12,335 bases of DNA, taken from the NCBI GenBank assembly GCA_016200955.1, contig JACQDU010000382.1:1-12335 (forward strand), given 5' to 3'. Source of the stretch: a bacterium. GTDB lineage: Bacteria; Planctomycetota; J058; JACQDU01. The position numbers were made by a program, and so were the translations under genes. Shown one piece after another: positions 5,772 to 12,335 of this stretch (the stretch's first letter is position 1; each line of letters opens with the position of its first letter). Under the pieces are notes generated by a model. It saw only the letters and a list, made by a program, of their open reading frames with translations, was not told the DNA's origin and searched no databases.

Positions 5772-7292
5772 CTAGAAGTTCATGTTGTAGCGCAGGGTCT
5801 CGCGCAGCTCGCCGTTCTGCATCTTCTCGCGCCACTCGCGGTACCACTCGCCCAGGTGCTGGGGGCGCTCGATGCGGTGCTTCCGCCGCCACTCGCGCTG
5901 CTCGAGTGCGATCGCCTTCCAGTCGTCCTCCCAGAGAGTCCGCGCGAAGAAGCGGGCGCCGTCGGCGACGGCGTTCAGGTGGTCGGGGACGGTCCGGACG
6001 CGGTGGTCGGGGCCGAGGACCTTCCGCACGAGGTCGTGGATCTGAGGGATCTGGCTCCCGCCGCCCGCGATCACGGTCCTCTGCGCGGCCGGGCCCGAGT
6101 GGATCGCGAGGAGCCGCTCGGTGTCCGTCTCCTTCCCCTGAGGGTCGAGCGCCTGCTTCACGCCGCGCTTGATCTCCTCGGAGAGCACGAGGTCGAAGGC
6201 GCGCGTGACGTACTCGCCGTCGAGGATCGTCGAGACGTCGAAGAACTTGATCTTCTCGTCCACCTTGTACTCGTACAGGAACGTGTTGTGGTGCTCCTTC
6301 GTGGACTTGAGCGTCTCCCACGAGGCCTGCGTGCAGCTCTCCTTCCAGTAGGAGAGATGCTCCTGGGGGAGCTGCGGCCAGTAGAACTTCGCGCCCCTCG
6401 GGTGCTTCGTCTCGATCTCGCCCCGGATGAGCTCCTCGAGCTTGCGGTCGATCGCGAAGCTCGCCTTCGGGATCGTCTCCTGGAGCTTGGGATCGAGGAT
6501 CGTCGCGCCCGAGACGGGGATGAAGAGGCAGATGTCCGTCGTGCCGGCGCCTATGTCGATGACGAGGCACGGCTTCTCCGCGGGGAGCATGAGGCTCCTC
6601 GCGACGAGCTCGGGCTCCGCGCGGAGGACGACCGCGTCGAAGCCCGCGTCGAGGCCGAGCATGAAGATGGTCGCCTTCACGAAGGGCGGCGCGCCCGGAG
6701 GGACGCCGAGCACCGCCACGTGGCGGTCGCCCGGGCCGAGGTGGCCGAGGCTGCAGAAGCGCTCTCGCACCCAGCGGAGCACGGTCCTCGCGCAGGAGTA
6801 GTCCTCGAAGAGCGAGTCCTCCTGCTCCGGGTTCAGGCGGTCCCTGTCGACGTCGAAGTAGTTGTATTCCTTCCCGAGGATGTCGACGCCTCCCTGGGGC
6901 GCCTTCAGGCGCTGGACGGCGGCACGCGCCTTGTGCCCGCCGATCCGTGTGAGGTGATGCCAGACCGACTCGCCGAAGTGGAGACCGGCTTCCTCGATCA
7001 GCTCGTCCGTGAAGGCCGAGATGTTCGGGAGGAACCAGTGCGGGAAGCGCAGGCCGTTCACGTAGGAGGCGAGCTGCTGCTGGAGCGCGTCGTCCTTCGG
7101 GCTGCGCTCGCAGCGCGACTGGAGCTCGGCGAGCCGTTTCCGGCTCTCGACGCGAGCGCGCAGGACGTTCACGTCCTCGTGGTCCAGCTTCGACGCGAAC
7201 ACGCTCACGAAGAACGCGCGCGACTCGAGCCCCTTGTGCTGAAAGGCGACGGACGTCTTGAAGTTTCCGAGGTCGATTCCCGTGACCGCCAT
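5772..7292 (-). CDS. MamK-like actin-family ATPase
   Basis: 506 residues with the actin/Hsp70 nucleotide fold: phosphate-1 loop TGIDLGNFKTS (Asp7), GVPPGAP (196-202), RAEPELVARS with Glu226 at the position of the catalytic Glu of MamK, phosphate-2 loop VIDIGAGTTDICLF (244-257), and adenosine loop VIAGGGSQI (407-415). The wording around GVP, IDIGAGTTDIC, TIPKASFAIDRKLEELI and AGGGS is closest to MamK, the magnetosome filament ATPase, among families I know. It is longer than MamK (about 350 residues) through an insertion in roughly residues 25-175 and a Trp/Arg-rich tail (451-506). No signal peptide or TM segment, so cytosolic. The start has AAGGAG 6 nt upstream. It is the last gene of the minus-strand operon, 70 nt after the two-TM protein. 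No other magnetosome genes are seen, so a filament for another structure, or an Hsp70-like regulator, is possible. Confidence 0.85.
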   Translation of the reverse strand: MAVTGIDLGNFKTSVAFQHKGLESRAFFVSVFASKLDHEDVNVLRARVESRKRLAELQSRCERSPKDDALQQQLASYVNGLRFPHWFLPNISAFTDELIEEAGLHFGESVWHHLTRIGGHKARAAVQRLKAPQGGVDILGKEYNYFDVDRDRLNPEQEDSLFEDYSCARTVLRWVRERFCSLGHLGPGDRHVAVLGVPPGAPPFVKATIFMLGLDAGFDAVVLRAEPELVARSLMLPAEKPCLVIDIGAGTTDICLFIPVSGATILDPKLQETIPKASFAIDRKLEELIRGEIETKHPRGAKFYWPQLPQEHLSYWKESCTQASWETLKSTKEHHNTFLYEYKVDEKIKFFDVSTILDGEYVTRAFDLVLSEEIKRGVKQALDPQGKETDTERLLAIHSGPAAQRTVIAGGGSQIPQIHDLVRKVLGPDHRVRTVPDHLNAVADGARFFARTLWEDDWKAIALEQREWRRKHRIERPQHLGEWYREWREKMQNGELRETLRYNMNF

Positions 7293-7362
7293 CTCTTGCT
7301 CCTTCCTTGTGCGTTCTCACCGTGGAAGATGTCGCACGCCGCGACCTGCCTTCCGGGCCGTG

Positions 7363-10300
7363 CTAGTCGAATCCCTCGCCGATCGAGGGGCCAACTCCGG
7401 CCAGTGCGGCTACGTGCTCCGTGACCTTGCTCCAGACATGCGGAAGCTCTCGCTCGCGGTAGACGGCGAGCGCGGCCTCGATGGAGGAGCGCAGCTTCCT
7501 CGCCCGGCGCTGATCGAAGACGAGGGCCTCGCCGAGTCGCAGGACACGGGCCGCGTCCGTCGCGGCTCCGGCAAAGCCCTCGATCCCCTCCGGGGAGAGG
7601 TCTCGTCGCGTGGGCTCCATGGCCGCGACGCGCCCGAGGATCGCCGCCTCGACGAGGTCTCCGATCCAGCAGGGCGTGGCCTCCCTGAGCTCCCTCGCCC
7701 GCTCGAGCGCGCATTCGTTCTCGAGGGCTCGGCCCATGTCGCCGTTCAGCTCCTCGAGGACGGTCGGGGCGATGCTCGCCGTGAAGCGGCTCTTCTTGAG
7801 CGCGGCGGCGAGCCGCGGATCGAGCTCCGAAGCCGCTCGCAGGCGATCCAGCGCGTGGTCCTTGAGGGCCGCATCGAGGTTCTCGATGGAGATCGCGGCG
7901 AGCATCCTCGTCCTGAGCTCGTCGACCTGGTCGATCGTCCCGGGCTTGATCGTGACGCTCGGCCCTTCGTGGCTCTGGCCGGAGCGCGTCTCGACGACGA
8001 TCCGGTAGGAGCCCCAGCGCGTCGTCGGTGAGAGCCGGACGACGAGGCGGTTGTCGTTCGGCTCGGCGTCCGCGCCCTGGACGATCGGACACTCGAAGGT
8101 CCCGTCTCCCAGGAGCAGGACGCGCTCGAGCCGCGCGAAGTGGCGCCCTTCGATCTCGAGCGCCGGCGGGGTCGCCGGGTTCCGGACCACGGTCGCGGGC
8201 CGGACCTGGGAGACGACGGGCGGCGGCGGCGGCGGGACCGTGAACGGCGTCGGGCAGCGCACCGGCCCTCGCACCGTGCGGAGCACGAAGTGCCACTGGC
8301 CTTCTGGCAGGAAGTAGACGGGGACGCTCACCGACAAAGACGTGCCGTCGCGCCGGCGCACGATCGTGCACGGCGTCTCGTGGAGGAGCACGGCCACGCA
8401 CTGGTCGAGGTTCTTGCCCTTGAGCGTGACCTCGGTGAGGCTGCGGTCGGGGCGCGAGGACGGCGGCTCGACCTCGAGGACGGCGGGCCCGTTCTCGAGC
8501 GGAGAGGCATCGACCGGGGGCGCGGGCGCCCTCGCGGGCGTCGCGGGCGCCTGGGGCCGCGCCTCCTCTCCCGCGGTAGGTTCGGTCTTGGTCGCGGGAA
8601 GCGAAGGAGGCGTCGCCTTCTTCGGGGAAGCGAGCCTCTTGTAGGCCACGCCGCTCCAGGCGAGGAGAGACGCTCCCCCCGTGGACAAGACGAACGCGGC
8701 GGCGAAGAGGAGAGGCTCGAGCGAGAACCGCGTGAGCGGACCGTACTCCGCGGTCACCGAGAGGTGCTTCGCCTCGGGGTCCTGGAGCGTGCTCCAGTCG
8801 ACCCGCACGGGCTCGAGGAGGACGCGGCAGCGCGAGCGCTCCTCGCCGGCGAAGTCGACGATCTTGCAGGGCTCCTCGCGCTCGCCCGCCTTCAGGACGA
8901 GCCGGATTCCCCCGGAGCGGAGGCGCTCGGCCGTGGCTCCCTGGACCTCGCCCGAGACCGAGAGCGCGTCGAACGCGACGACGACCGGCCGGCCGGGAGC
9001 GCGCGACGGCGCTTGCAGGACTCGCCCCGAGACCTTCGAGGTGATGACGACCTCGGCCTGCCGCTCGAGGTCGTCGCGGCTCTGCTTCTGGAGGCTCGCG
9101 AGGCTCGCGAGCCGCTCCTTCTCCGACTCGATCTCCGTGCTCGCCTTCTCGTCGAGCCTGGCCTGGTCCGCGCGCAGCTCCTTCAAGCGCTCGGCGAGCG
9201 CGTGCAGGACGCCGTCCTCGTGGGAGAGGCTCTCGGCGAGCTCGGCCCGGGCCTTCTCGAGCCTGTCGCGGCACGCGACGCGCGCTTGCTCGAGCGCGGA
9301 CTTGTCGGCGACCGCGACCGCGAGGCTCTGCTCCGCGGCGCTGAGACGGTTGGCGGCCTCGACGCGGCGTAGCTCGGGGACGAGCTGGCGCTCGACGTGG
9401 TCGCTCGTCCGCTCGAGCTCGCTCTTCCGTTGATCGCGCTCGATGACGGCGGAGGCGCACTTCCCATGCGACGAGACGAGCTCGAGCTCGACGCGCTGGA
9501 GCTCGGTCTCGAGGGCTCCCGTGCGCGCGAGGCCCTGCTCCTTGATCGTCGTCCGCGAGATCTCGTGCTGCCGCAAGGCGTCCTCGGCCCGGCGCACGTC
9601 GCTCTGGCAGAGCGCGAGCGCTTCGATCGTCGCCGGGCGCGCGCGGACCTTGTCGCCCTGGGACACCGTGCTCTCGTAGTCGCCGCGGGCGCGCGTGGCC
9701 TCGACGCGCCTCGAGGCGTTGCTCTTCCGCGCGAGGACCTCTCCGGCGCGGACGGACCCGCTCGCCGCGTAGACGAGCTCCTCGCCCGGCTCCAGGAAGA
9801 CGTCCTGGCGCTGCATCTCGGCGCCGAAGCCGACGTTCTTGACCTCGACCTCGCTCGCGCTCCACGCCGAGTAGCCGAGGACGGCTCCGAGAGTCGTCGC
9901 GACGAGGCCTGCGAGGAGCTGCGCCATGCAGCCCTGGGGCTCGGCCGCCGCGGTGCGAGGCATGGGCTCGCTCGCGGGGCTCAGGGCGGTCGCGCTCGCC
10001 GCTTCGGCCTTGCGCCCCGCCGCCGGGGGCTCGCTCGGAGGCGGCGCGGGAGCGCTCGGCTCCCGCGAGGGACGCGGGCCCGGCGCGCCCTTCGGCCGGT
10101 TCGAGCCGTTCGAGCCCTCGAGGCGGTTCGAGCCCTCCGGACGACTCGTGCCGTTCGAGCCGTTCGAGCCGTTCGAGCCGTTCGACGGCGGCGCCGTCTC
10201 GCTCGCTGTCCGGGAGTGCGGCGCGAGGAGCTCGGCGATCCGATCCGCTCGCTCGAGCGACGCCATGGCCTCGCTCGCATCGTGAGCCGCTTCGGCGAGG

Positions 10301-10581
10301 TCCTCCGCCCACGCGCGAGGCGACCCGAGCGGCGTGCGGTCCTTCGGCGCGGAGCCGTTCTGAGCCGCGAGCGGAGACAGGCGGCCCGACCCGTTCCTGC
10401 CCTGCGCCGCGCCGTTCGGAGGCGCGAGCGGAGCGTGCCGGGCCGACCCGTTCCTGCCCTGCGCCGCGCCGTTCGGAGGCGCGGGCGGACCGTGCGCCGC
10501 GCCGTTAGGAGGCGCGGGCGGATCGTGCCGGGCCGACCCGTTCGGGCCCGATCCCTTTCCGTCCATGGGCGGAGTGCTCAT
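7363..10581 (-). CDS. Two-TM membrane-fusion-like protein with IPT/TIG-like and helical C-terminal domains
   Basis: 1072 residues. 1-215: low-complexity Pro/Ala/Asn/Gly with one short helical patch (89-120). TM1 219-240 (CMAQLLAGLVATTLGAVLGY). 245-290: half of a lipoyl/barrel-sandwich-like domain (EELVYAASGSVRAGEVLARKSN). 320-510: long charged coiled coil. 511-615: second half (VVITSKVSGRVLQAPSRAPG) plus a beta domain, the HlyD/membrane-fusion order. TM2 622-645. 655-695: Pro/Ala linker. 699-783 and 789-880: two Ig-like segments (EVTLKGKNLDQCVAVLL; ALEIEGRHFARLERVLLLG) resembling IPT/TIG. 881-1060: mostly helical, unrecognised. Likely topology is N-in, coiled coil in the periplasm, C-terminus in the cytosol where the actin-like partner would be. 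The start has AAGAGGG upstream; an alternative ATG is at 10566. It begins 12 nt after the M50 gene. No ABC transporter or outer-membrane channel is present, so it is probably not an ordinary exporter adaptor. Confidence 0.75.
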   Translation of the reverse strand: MSTPPMDGKGSGPNGSARHDPPAPPNGAAHGPPAPPNGAAQGRNGSARHAPLAPPNGAAQGRNGSGRLSPLAAQNGSAPKDRTPLGSPRAWAEDLAEAAHDASEAMASLERADRIAELLAPHSRTASETAPPSNGSNGSNGSNGTSRPEGSNRLEGSNGSNRPKGAPGPRPSREPSAPAPPPSEPPAAGRKAEAASATALSPASEPMPRTAAAEPQGCMAQLLAGLVATTLGAVLGYSAWSASEVEVKNVGFGAEMQRQDVFLEPGEELVYAASGSVRAGEVLARKSNASRRVEATRARGDYESTVSQGDKVRARPATIEALALCQSDVRRAEDALRQHEISRTTIKEQGLARTGALETELQRVELELVSSHGKCASAVIERDQRKSELERTSDHVERQLVPELRRVEAANRLSAAEQSLAVAVADKSALEQARVACRDRLEKARAELAESLSHEDGVLHALAERLKELRADQARLDEKASTEIESEKERLASLASLQKQSRDDLERQAEVVITSKVSGRVLQAPSRAPGRPVVVAFDALSVSGEVQGATAERLRSGGIRLVLKAGEREEPCKIVDFAGEERSRCRVLLEPVRVDWSTLQDPEAKHLSVTAEYGPLTRFSLEPLLFAAAFVLSTGGASLLAWSGVAYKRLASPKKATPPSLPATKTEPTAGEEARPQAPATPARAPAPPVDASPLENGPAVLEVEPPSSRPDRSLTEVTLKGKNLDQCVAVLLHETPCTIVRRRDGTSLSVSVPVYFLPEGQWHFVLRTVRGPVRCPTPFTVPPPPPPVVSQVRPATVVRNPATPPALEIEGRHFARLERVLLLGDGTFECPIVQGADAEPNDNRLVVRLSPTTRWGSYRIVVETRSGQSHEGPSVTIKPGTIDQVDELRTRMLAAISIENLDAALKDHALDRLRAASELDPRLAAALKKSRFTASIAPTVLEELNGDMGRALENECALERARELREATPCWIGDLVEAAILGRVAAMEPTRRDLSPEGIEGFAGAATDAARVLRLGEALVFDQRRARKLRSSIEAALAVYRERELPHVWSKVTEHVAALAGVGPSIGEGFD
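10150..10185 (-). repeat. Four perfect 9-bp tandem repeats (GCCGTTCGA)
   Basis: Exact copies encode the SNG/NGS run at residues about 134-145 of the 1072-aa protein. Degenerate versions extend to about 10098. Length variation by strand slippage would keep the frame and alter only the disordered N-terminal region. Confidence 0.8.
10388..10535 (-). repeat. 57-bp tandem repeat, two full copies plus partial third
   Basis: GACCCGTTCCTGCCCTGCGC begins at 10388 and again at 10445, with nearly identical sequence through the 57-bp unit; GGAGGCGCGGGCGG recurs at the start of a shortened third copy near 10508. The unit encodes about 19 residues (APPNGAAQGRNGSARH-like) in the N-terminal tail of the 1072-aa protein. 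Confidence 0.75.
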
Positions 10582-10593
10582 GGGCCCTCTTGT

Positions 10594-11715
10594 TCAGGAA
10601 CCCGTCGCACGGAGGCGGGTGCCGAGCCTCGTCACGGGCGCCGCGTCTTCCTCTCCGCGAGCCGCGCCGAGCATGACGAACCTTCCGACGCTCTCGGGCG
10701 TGACGACGCCCACGAGGCGGCGGTTGCGGACGACGGGGAGGATCCCGCCCGACGTCCCCTGGAGCCGCGTGAGCGCGCCCTCGAGCATCTCGCTTGCCTC
10801 GACGGAGCCGAACTTCCGCTCCATGGCGTCGGAGACGGGCGCTTGCCGGCCCAGCTCGACGAGGCTGCAGAGGAGAGACGTGAGCGTGAGGACTCCCACG
10901 AGCTTCCCGTCGTCGACGACGGGGAAGTCCTGGCGGAAGCCGGCGCGCACGTATTCGACCGCGCAGTCGAGCGAGTCGTCGGGCGCGAGCACCCGGAAGT
11001 CGCGGACCATCGCGCGGCTCACGGGGATCGCGCTCACGGCGGGCGCCAGCTCCTGCGCCGCGGCTTCGTCGGTCGCTCCGAGCCAGACGACGAGACCGAG
11101 GAAGCCCAGCTCGGGCACGCCCGCGATCCCGGCCATGGCGAGCGCGAGCGCGATGCCTTGCCCGACGCTCGCGGCGAAGCGCGTCGCGTGAGCCTCTCCG
11201 CGCGCCGCGAGCAAGGCGCGGAGGATGCGTCCGCCGTCCATGGGCAGCCCGGGAAGGAGGTTCGTCGCGCCCAGCACGAGGTTCGCCCAGAGAAGGTCGC
11301 CCGCGAACGTGCTCGCTGGGCCGGTCGACAAGGCGCCGGGCGAGCCTCGCGTTGCCAGCAGCCATCCGAGGAGGGTGCCTCCGAGCGCGATGTTGGCTGC
11401 GGGACCGGCGAGCGCGGCCACGACCTCGTGGCGTGGCTCCGGGGCGCGTTCGAGCTTCGCGATCCCTCCGGTGGGAAGGACCGTGATCTCGCGCGTCAGG
11501 ATCCCGAGCCGCCTCCCGGCGATCGCGCGGGCGAGCTCGTGCAGCGACACGGCGAGGACGACCGCGATCGAGAGCGCGAGGCCGTCTCCGAGCGTCGCGA
11601 CGCTCCGGCCGCGCGCGAGCGAGGCGAGCGGGAGCCAAGCCAGGAGAAGCAGGAACATCGCGTGGAACCTGACGGCCACGCCGTTGGCTGTGCCGATCTT
11701 CCACGACCACTGCAT
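10594..11715 (-). CDS. M50-type (site-2 protease-like) membrane protein with two CBS domains, HExxH altered to HELAR
   Basis: 373 residues. Hydrophobic segments at about 19-35, 44-68, 97-120, 140-157 and 185-213 give a polytopic inner-membrane protein. M50 hallmarks: SLHELARAIAGRRLGI (57-72), LPTGGIAKLE (80-89), AGPAAN (103-108), NLLPGLPMDGGRILRALL (152-169, Asp160 as the conserved third zinc ligand). Two CBS-like domains follow at about 230-285 and 293-348 (FPVVDDGKLVGVLT; LPVVRNRRLVGVVT), which sense adenine nucleotides in related proteases. Family members normally have HExxH; here the second His is Arg63 (CGC at 11529-11527), one base from CAC. Proteolysis is therefore doubtful and it may be a pseudoprotease, though His59, Glu60 and Asp160 remain. 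The start is chosen for a strong AAGGAGG 9-15 nt upstream and because the M50 fold begins there; the frame stays open upstream without homology. Second gene of the operon. Confidence 0.88.
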   Translation of the reverse strand: MQWSWKIGTANGVAVRFHAMFLLLLAWLPLASLARGRSVATLGDGLALSIAVVLAVSLHELARAIAGRRLGILTREITVLPTGGIAKLERAPEPRHEVVAALAGPAANIALGGTLLGWLLATRGSPGALSTGPASTFAGDLLWANLVLGATNLLPGLPMDGGRILRALLAARGEAHATRFAASVGQGIALALAMAGIAGVPELGFLGLVVWLGATDEAAAQELAPAVSAIPVSRAMVRDFRVLAPDDSLDCAVEYVRAGFRQDFPVVDDGKLVGVLTLTSLLCSLVELGRQAPVSDAMERKFGSVEASEMLEGALTRLQGTSGGILPVVRNRRLVGVVTPESVGRFVMLGAARGEEDAAPVTRLGTRLRATGS

Positions 11716-11721
11716 GGTCAA

Positions 11722-11732
11722 CCTCCTCCTTC
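11722..11732 (-). promoter_or_regulatory. Strong Shine-Dalgarno of the M50 gene
   Basis: On the minus strand AAGGAGGAGG precedes the ATG at 11715 by about 7 nt. It fixes the start of a frame that is open for a further 185 codons upstream. Confidence 0.75.
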
Positions 11733-11774
11733 GAGTCGGGATCGGCGGGCTTCCGCGCCCGCCTTCATGGCGCC

Positions 11775-12110
11775 TCAGAGTCCGGACCTCGTCATCGGCG
11801 ATGCGCTTCCTTGCGGCTCGAGCGAGGAGGCCTCGTGCGAGACCGACGCCGAAGGCGGGCGCGCGACCTCGGCGCCGTTGCGAGGCGTCTCCTTGCTGCC
11901 GACGACCGTGATGTTGACGCTCGCCTGGACGGCGACCGCCTTGCCGTTGACCGGGAGCGTCGCCTTGCCGATCACGTACCAGCCGAACGAGCCCGTCGAG
12001 AACTCCCTCGGCGCCGCGGCCAGCGAGACGCCGTCGATCTGGATCACGACGGTCGCCGCGGCCGCGAGGAACTCGGCACGAGACAACGCGCACACGGTCT
12101 TTCCGCTCAT
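11775..12110 (-). CDS. Small conserved-looking protein of unknown function, first gene of the operon
   Basis: 111 residues from the ATG at 12110, which has GAGGA about 5 nt upstream; ATGs at 12125 and 12134 would add 5 or 8 residues. The core (about 10-75) reads SRAEFLAAAATVVIQIDGVSL, then PREFSTGSFGWYVIGKATL, NGKAVAVQASVNITVVGSKE. It alternates short beta-strand-like hydrophobic runs and looks like a compact beta domain; I have the impression that small proteins with EFSTGSxGWY...NITVVGSK occur in other environmental bacteria, without an assigned role. The tail (76-111) is Ser/Pro/Ala-rich and probably disordered. No signal peptide or TM segment, so cytosolic. It lies 59 nt ahead of the M50 gene and is probably co-transcribed with it. 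Function unknown. Confidence 0.75.
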   Translation of the reverse strand: MSGKTVCALSRAEFLAAAATVVIQIDGVSLAAAPREFSTGSFGWYVIGKATLPVNGKAVAVQASVNITVVGSKETPRNGAEVARPPSASVSHEASSLEPQGSASPMTRSGL

Positions 12111-12335
12111 CTTCGTCCTCCGCATCGCGCACACGGCCTGCGCCCGTCGCGCTCCGGGAGCAGGTCAAAGCCCGTGCCGCGCAGAAGCGCACAAGAATCT
12201 CCGGGGTCCTCCCGCGAGGGCCGGGTCTTGCGGCTCGAGGCGCCGGGTGGGATCGAACGCAAATCTGCACGCCGTCGATTTCGCTGCGCCGGCTCGGCGG
12301 CTCGGCGGTTGCTCGACGGGCTGGCAGGTCTTCGC
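12111..12335. other. Upstream region of the minus-strand operon, no gene seen
   Basis: This 225-nt stretch should hold the promoter of the four-gene operon. I see no clear -35/-10 pair. GGCTCGGCG is repeated in tandem at about 12291-12308. The open minus frame to 12270 is the upstream extension of the M50 frame and has no start signal or motif. Confidence 0.4.

Noticed and set aside
5628..7424. 598-codon plus-strand frame opposite the MamK-like gene
   Set aside because: Antisense shadow; the minus strand has clear actin-fold loops and a good ribosome binding site.
7205..10312. 1035-codon minus-strand frame overlapping the membrane-protein gene
   Set aside because: Composition is almost all Arg, Gly, Ala and Pro with no domains; it is an alternate frame of 7363-10581.
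5772..12110. Magnetosome gene cluster
   Set aside because: Only the MamK-like ATPase resembles a magnetosome protein; no MamA, MamB, MamE, MamI, MamM or MamQ-like gene is present.
12245..12275. tRNA T-arm-like GTTCGATCC on the minus strand
   Set aside because: The flanking bases do not pair as a T stem and no anticodon or acceptor arms are present.

Overview
The window is high-GC bacterial DNA with strong C/G bias at third codon positions (CTC, GCG, ACG and GAG dominate). The coenzyme-B12-dependent ribonucleotide reductase, GH18-type remnant, intergenic CGCAAAGG hairpin repeats and a large MamK-like/membrane-protein gene set suggest a Gram-negative, environmental lineage such as Planctomycetota, Myxococcota or a relative. 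That placement is inference; no rRNA or other phylogenetic marker is present.

Layout. 1-504 (+): 3' part of a Cys-rich zinc-ribbon repeat protein. 505-1116: non-coding leader region with a perfect 18-nt inverted repeat. 1117-4890 (+): class II ribonucleotide reductase (nrdJ), one continuous reading frame except for a single in-frame TAG at 2548-2550. That TAG lies in the third unit of a 27-bp tandem repeat built from a small palindrome; further copies sit in both C-terminal linkers of the same gene, together with a perfect hairpin of another type. 4891-5771: convergent intergenic region holding two hairpin repeats and the scrambled remains of a GH18 glycosidase, one piece on each strand. 5772-12110 (-): four closely spaced co-directional genes, in transcription order a 111-aa conserved-looking small protein, an M50 (site-2-protease-like) membrane protein with two CBS domains and an altered HExxH motif, a 1072-aa two-TM membrane-fusion/IPT-like protein, and a MamK-like actin-family ATPase. 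12111-12335: upstream region of that operon, no gene seen.

How the genes may work together. NrdJ makes deoxyribonucleotides and has no visible link to its neighbours. The minus-strand genes look like one transcription unit (gaps of 59, 12 and 70 nt). A filament-forming type of ATPase beside a protein with a long periplasmic coiled coil and cytosolic Ig-like and helical domains suggests a membrane-anchored cytoskeletal or envelope machine. This is the best candidate for an undescribed system here; its function is not deducible from sequence alone.

TAG also ends three other genes in the window (1-504, 7363-10581, 5772-7292), so it is an ordinary stop in this genome and the nrdJ TAG cannot be explained by global recoding.
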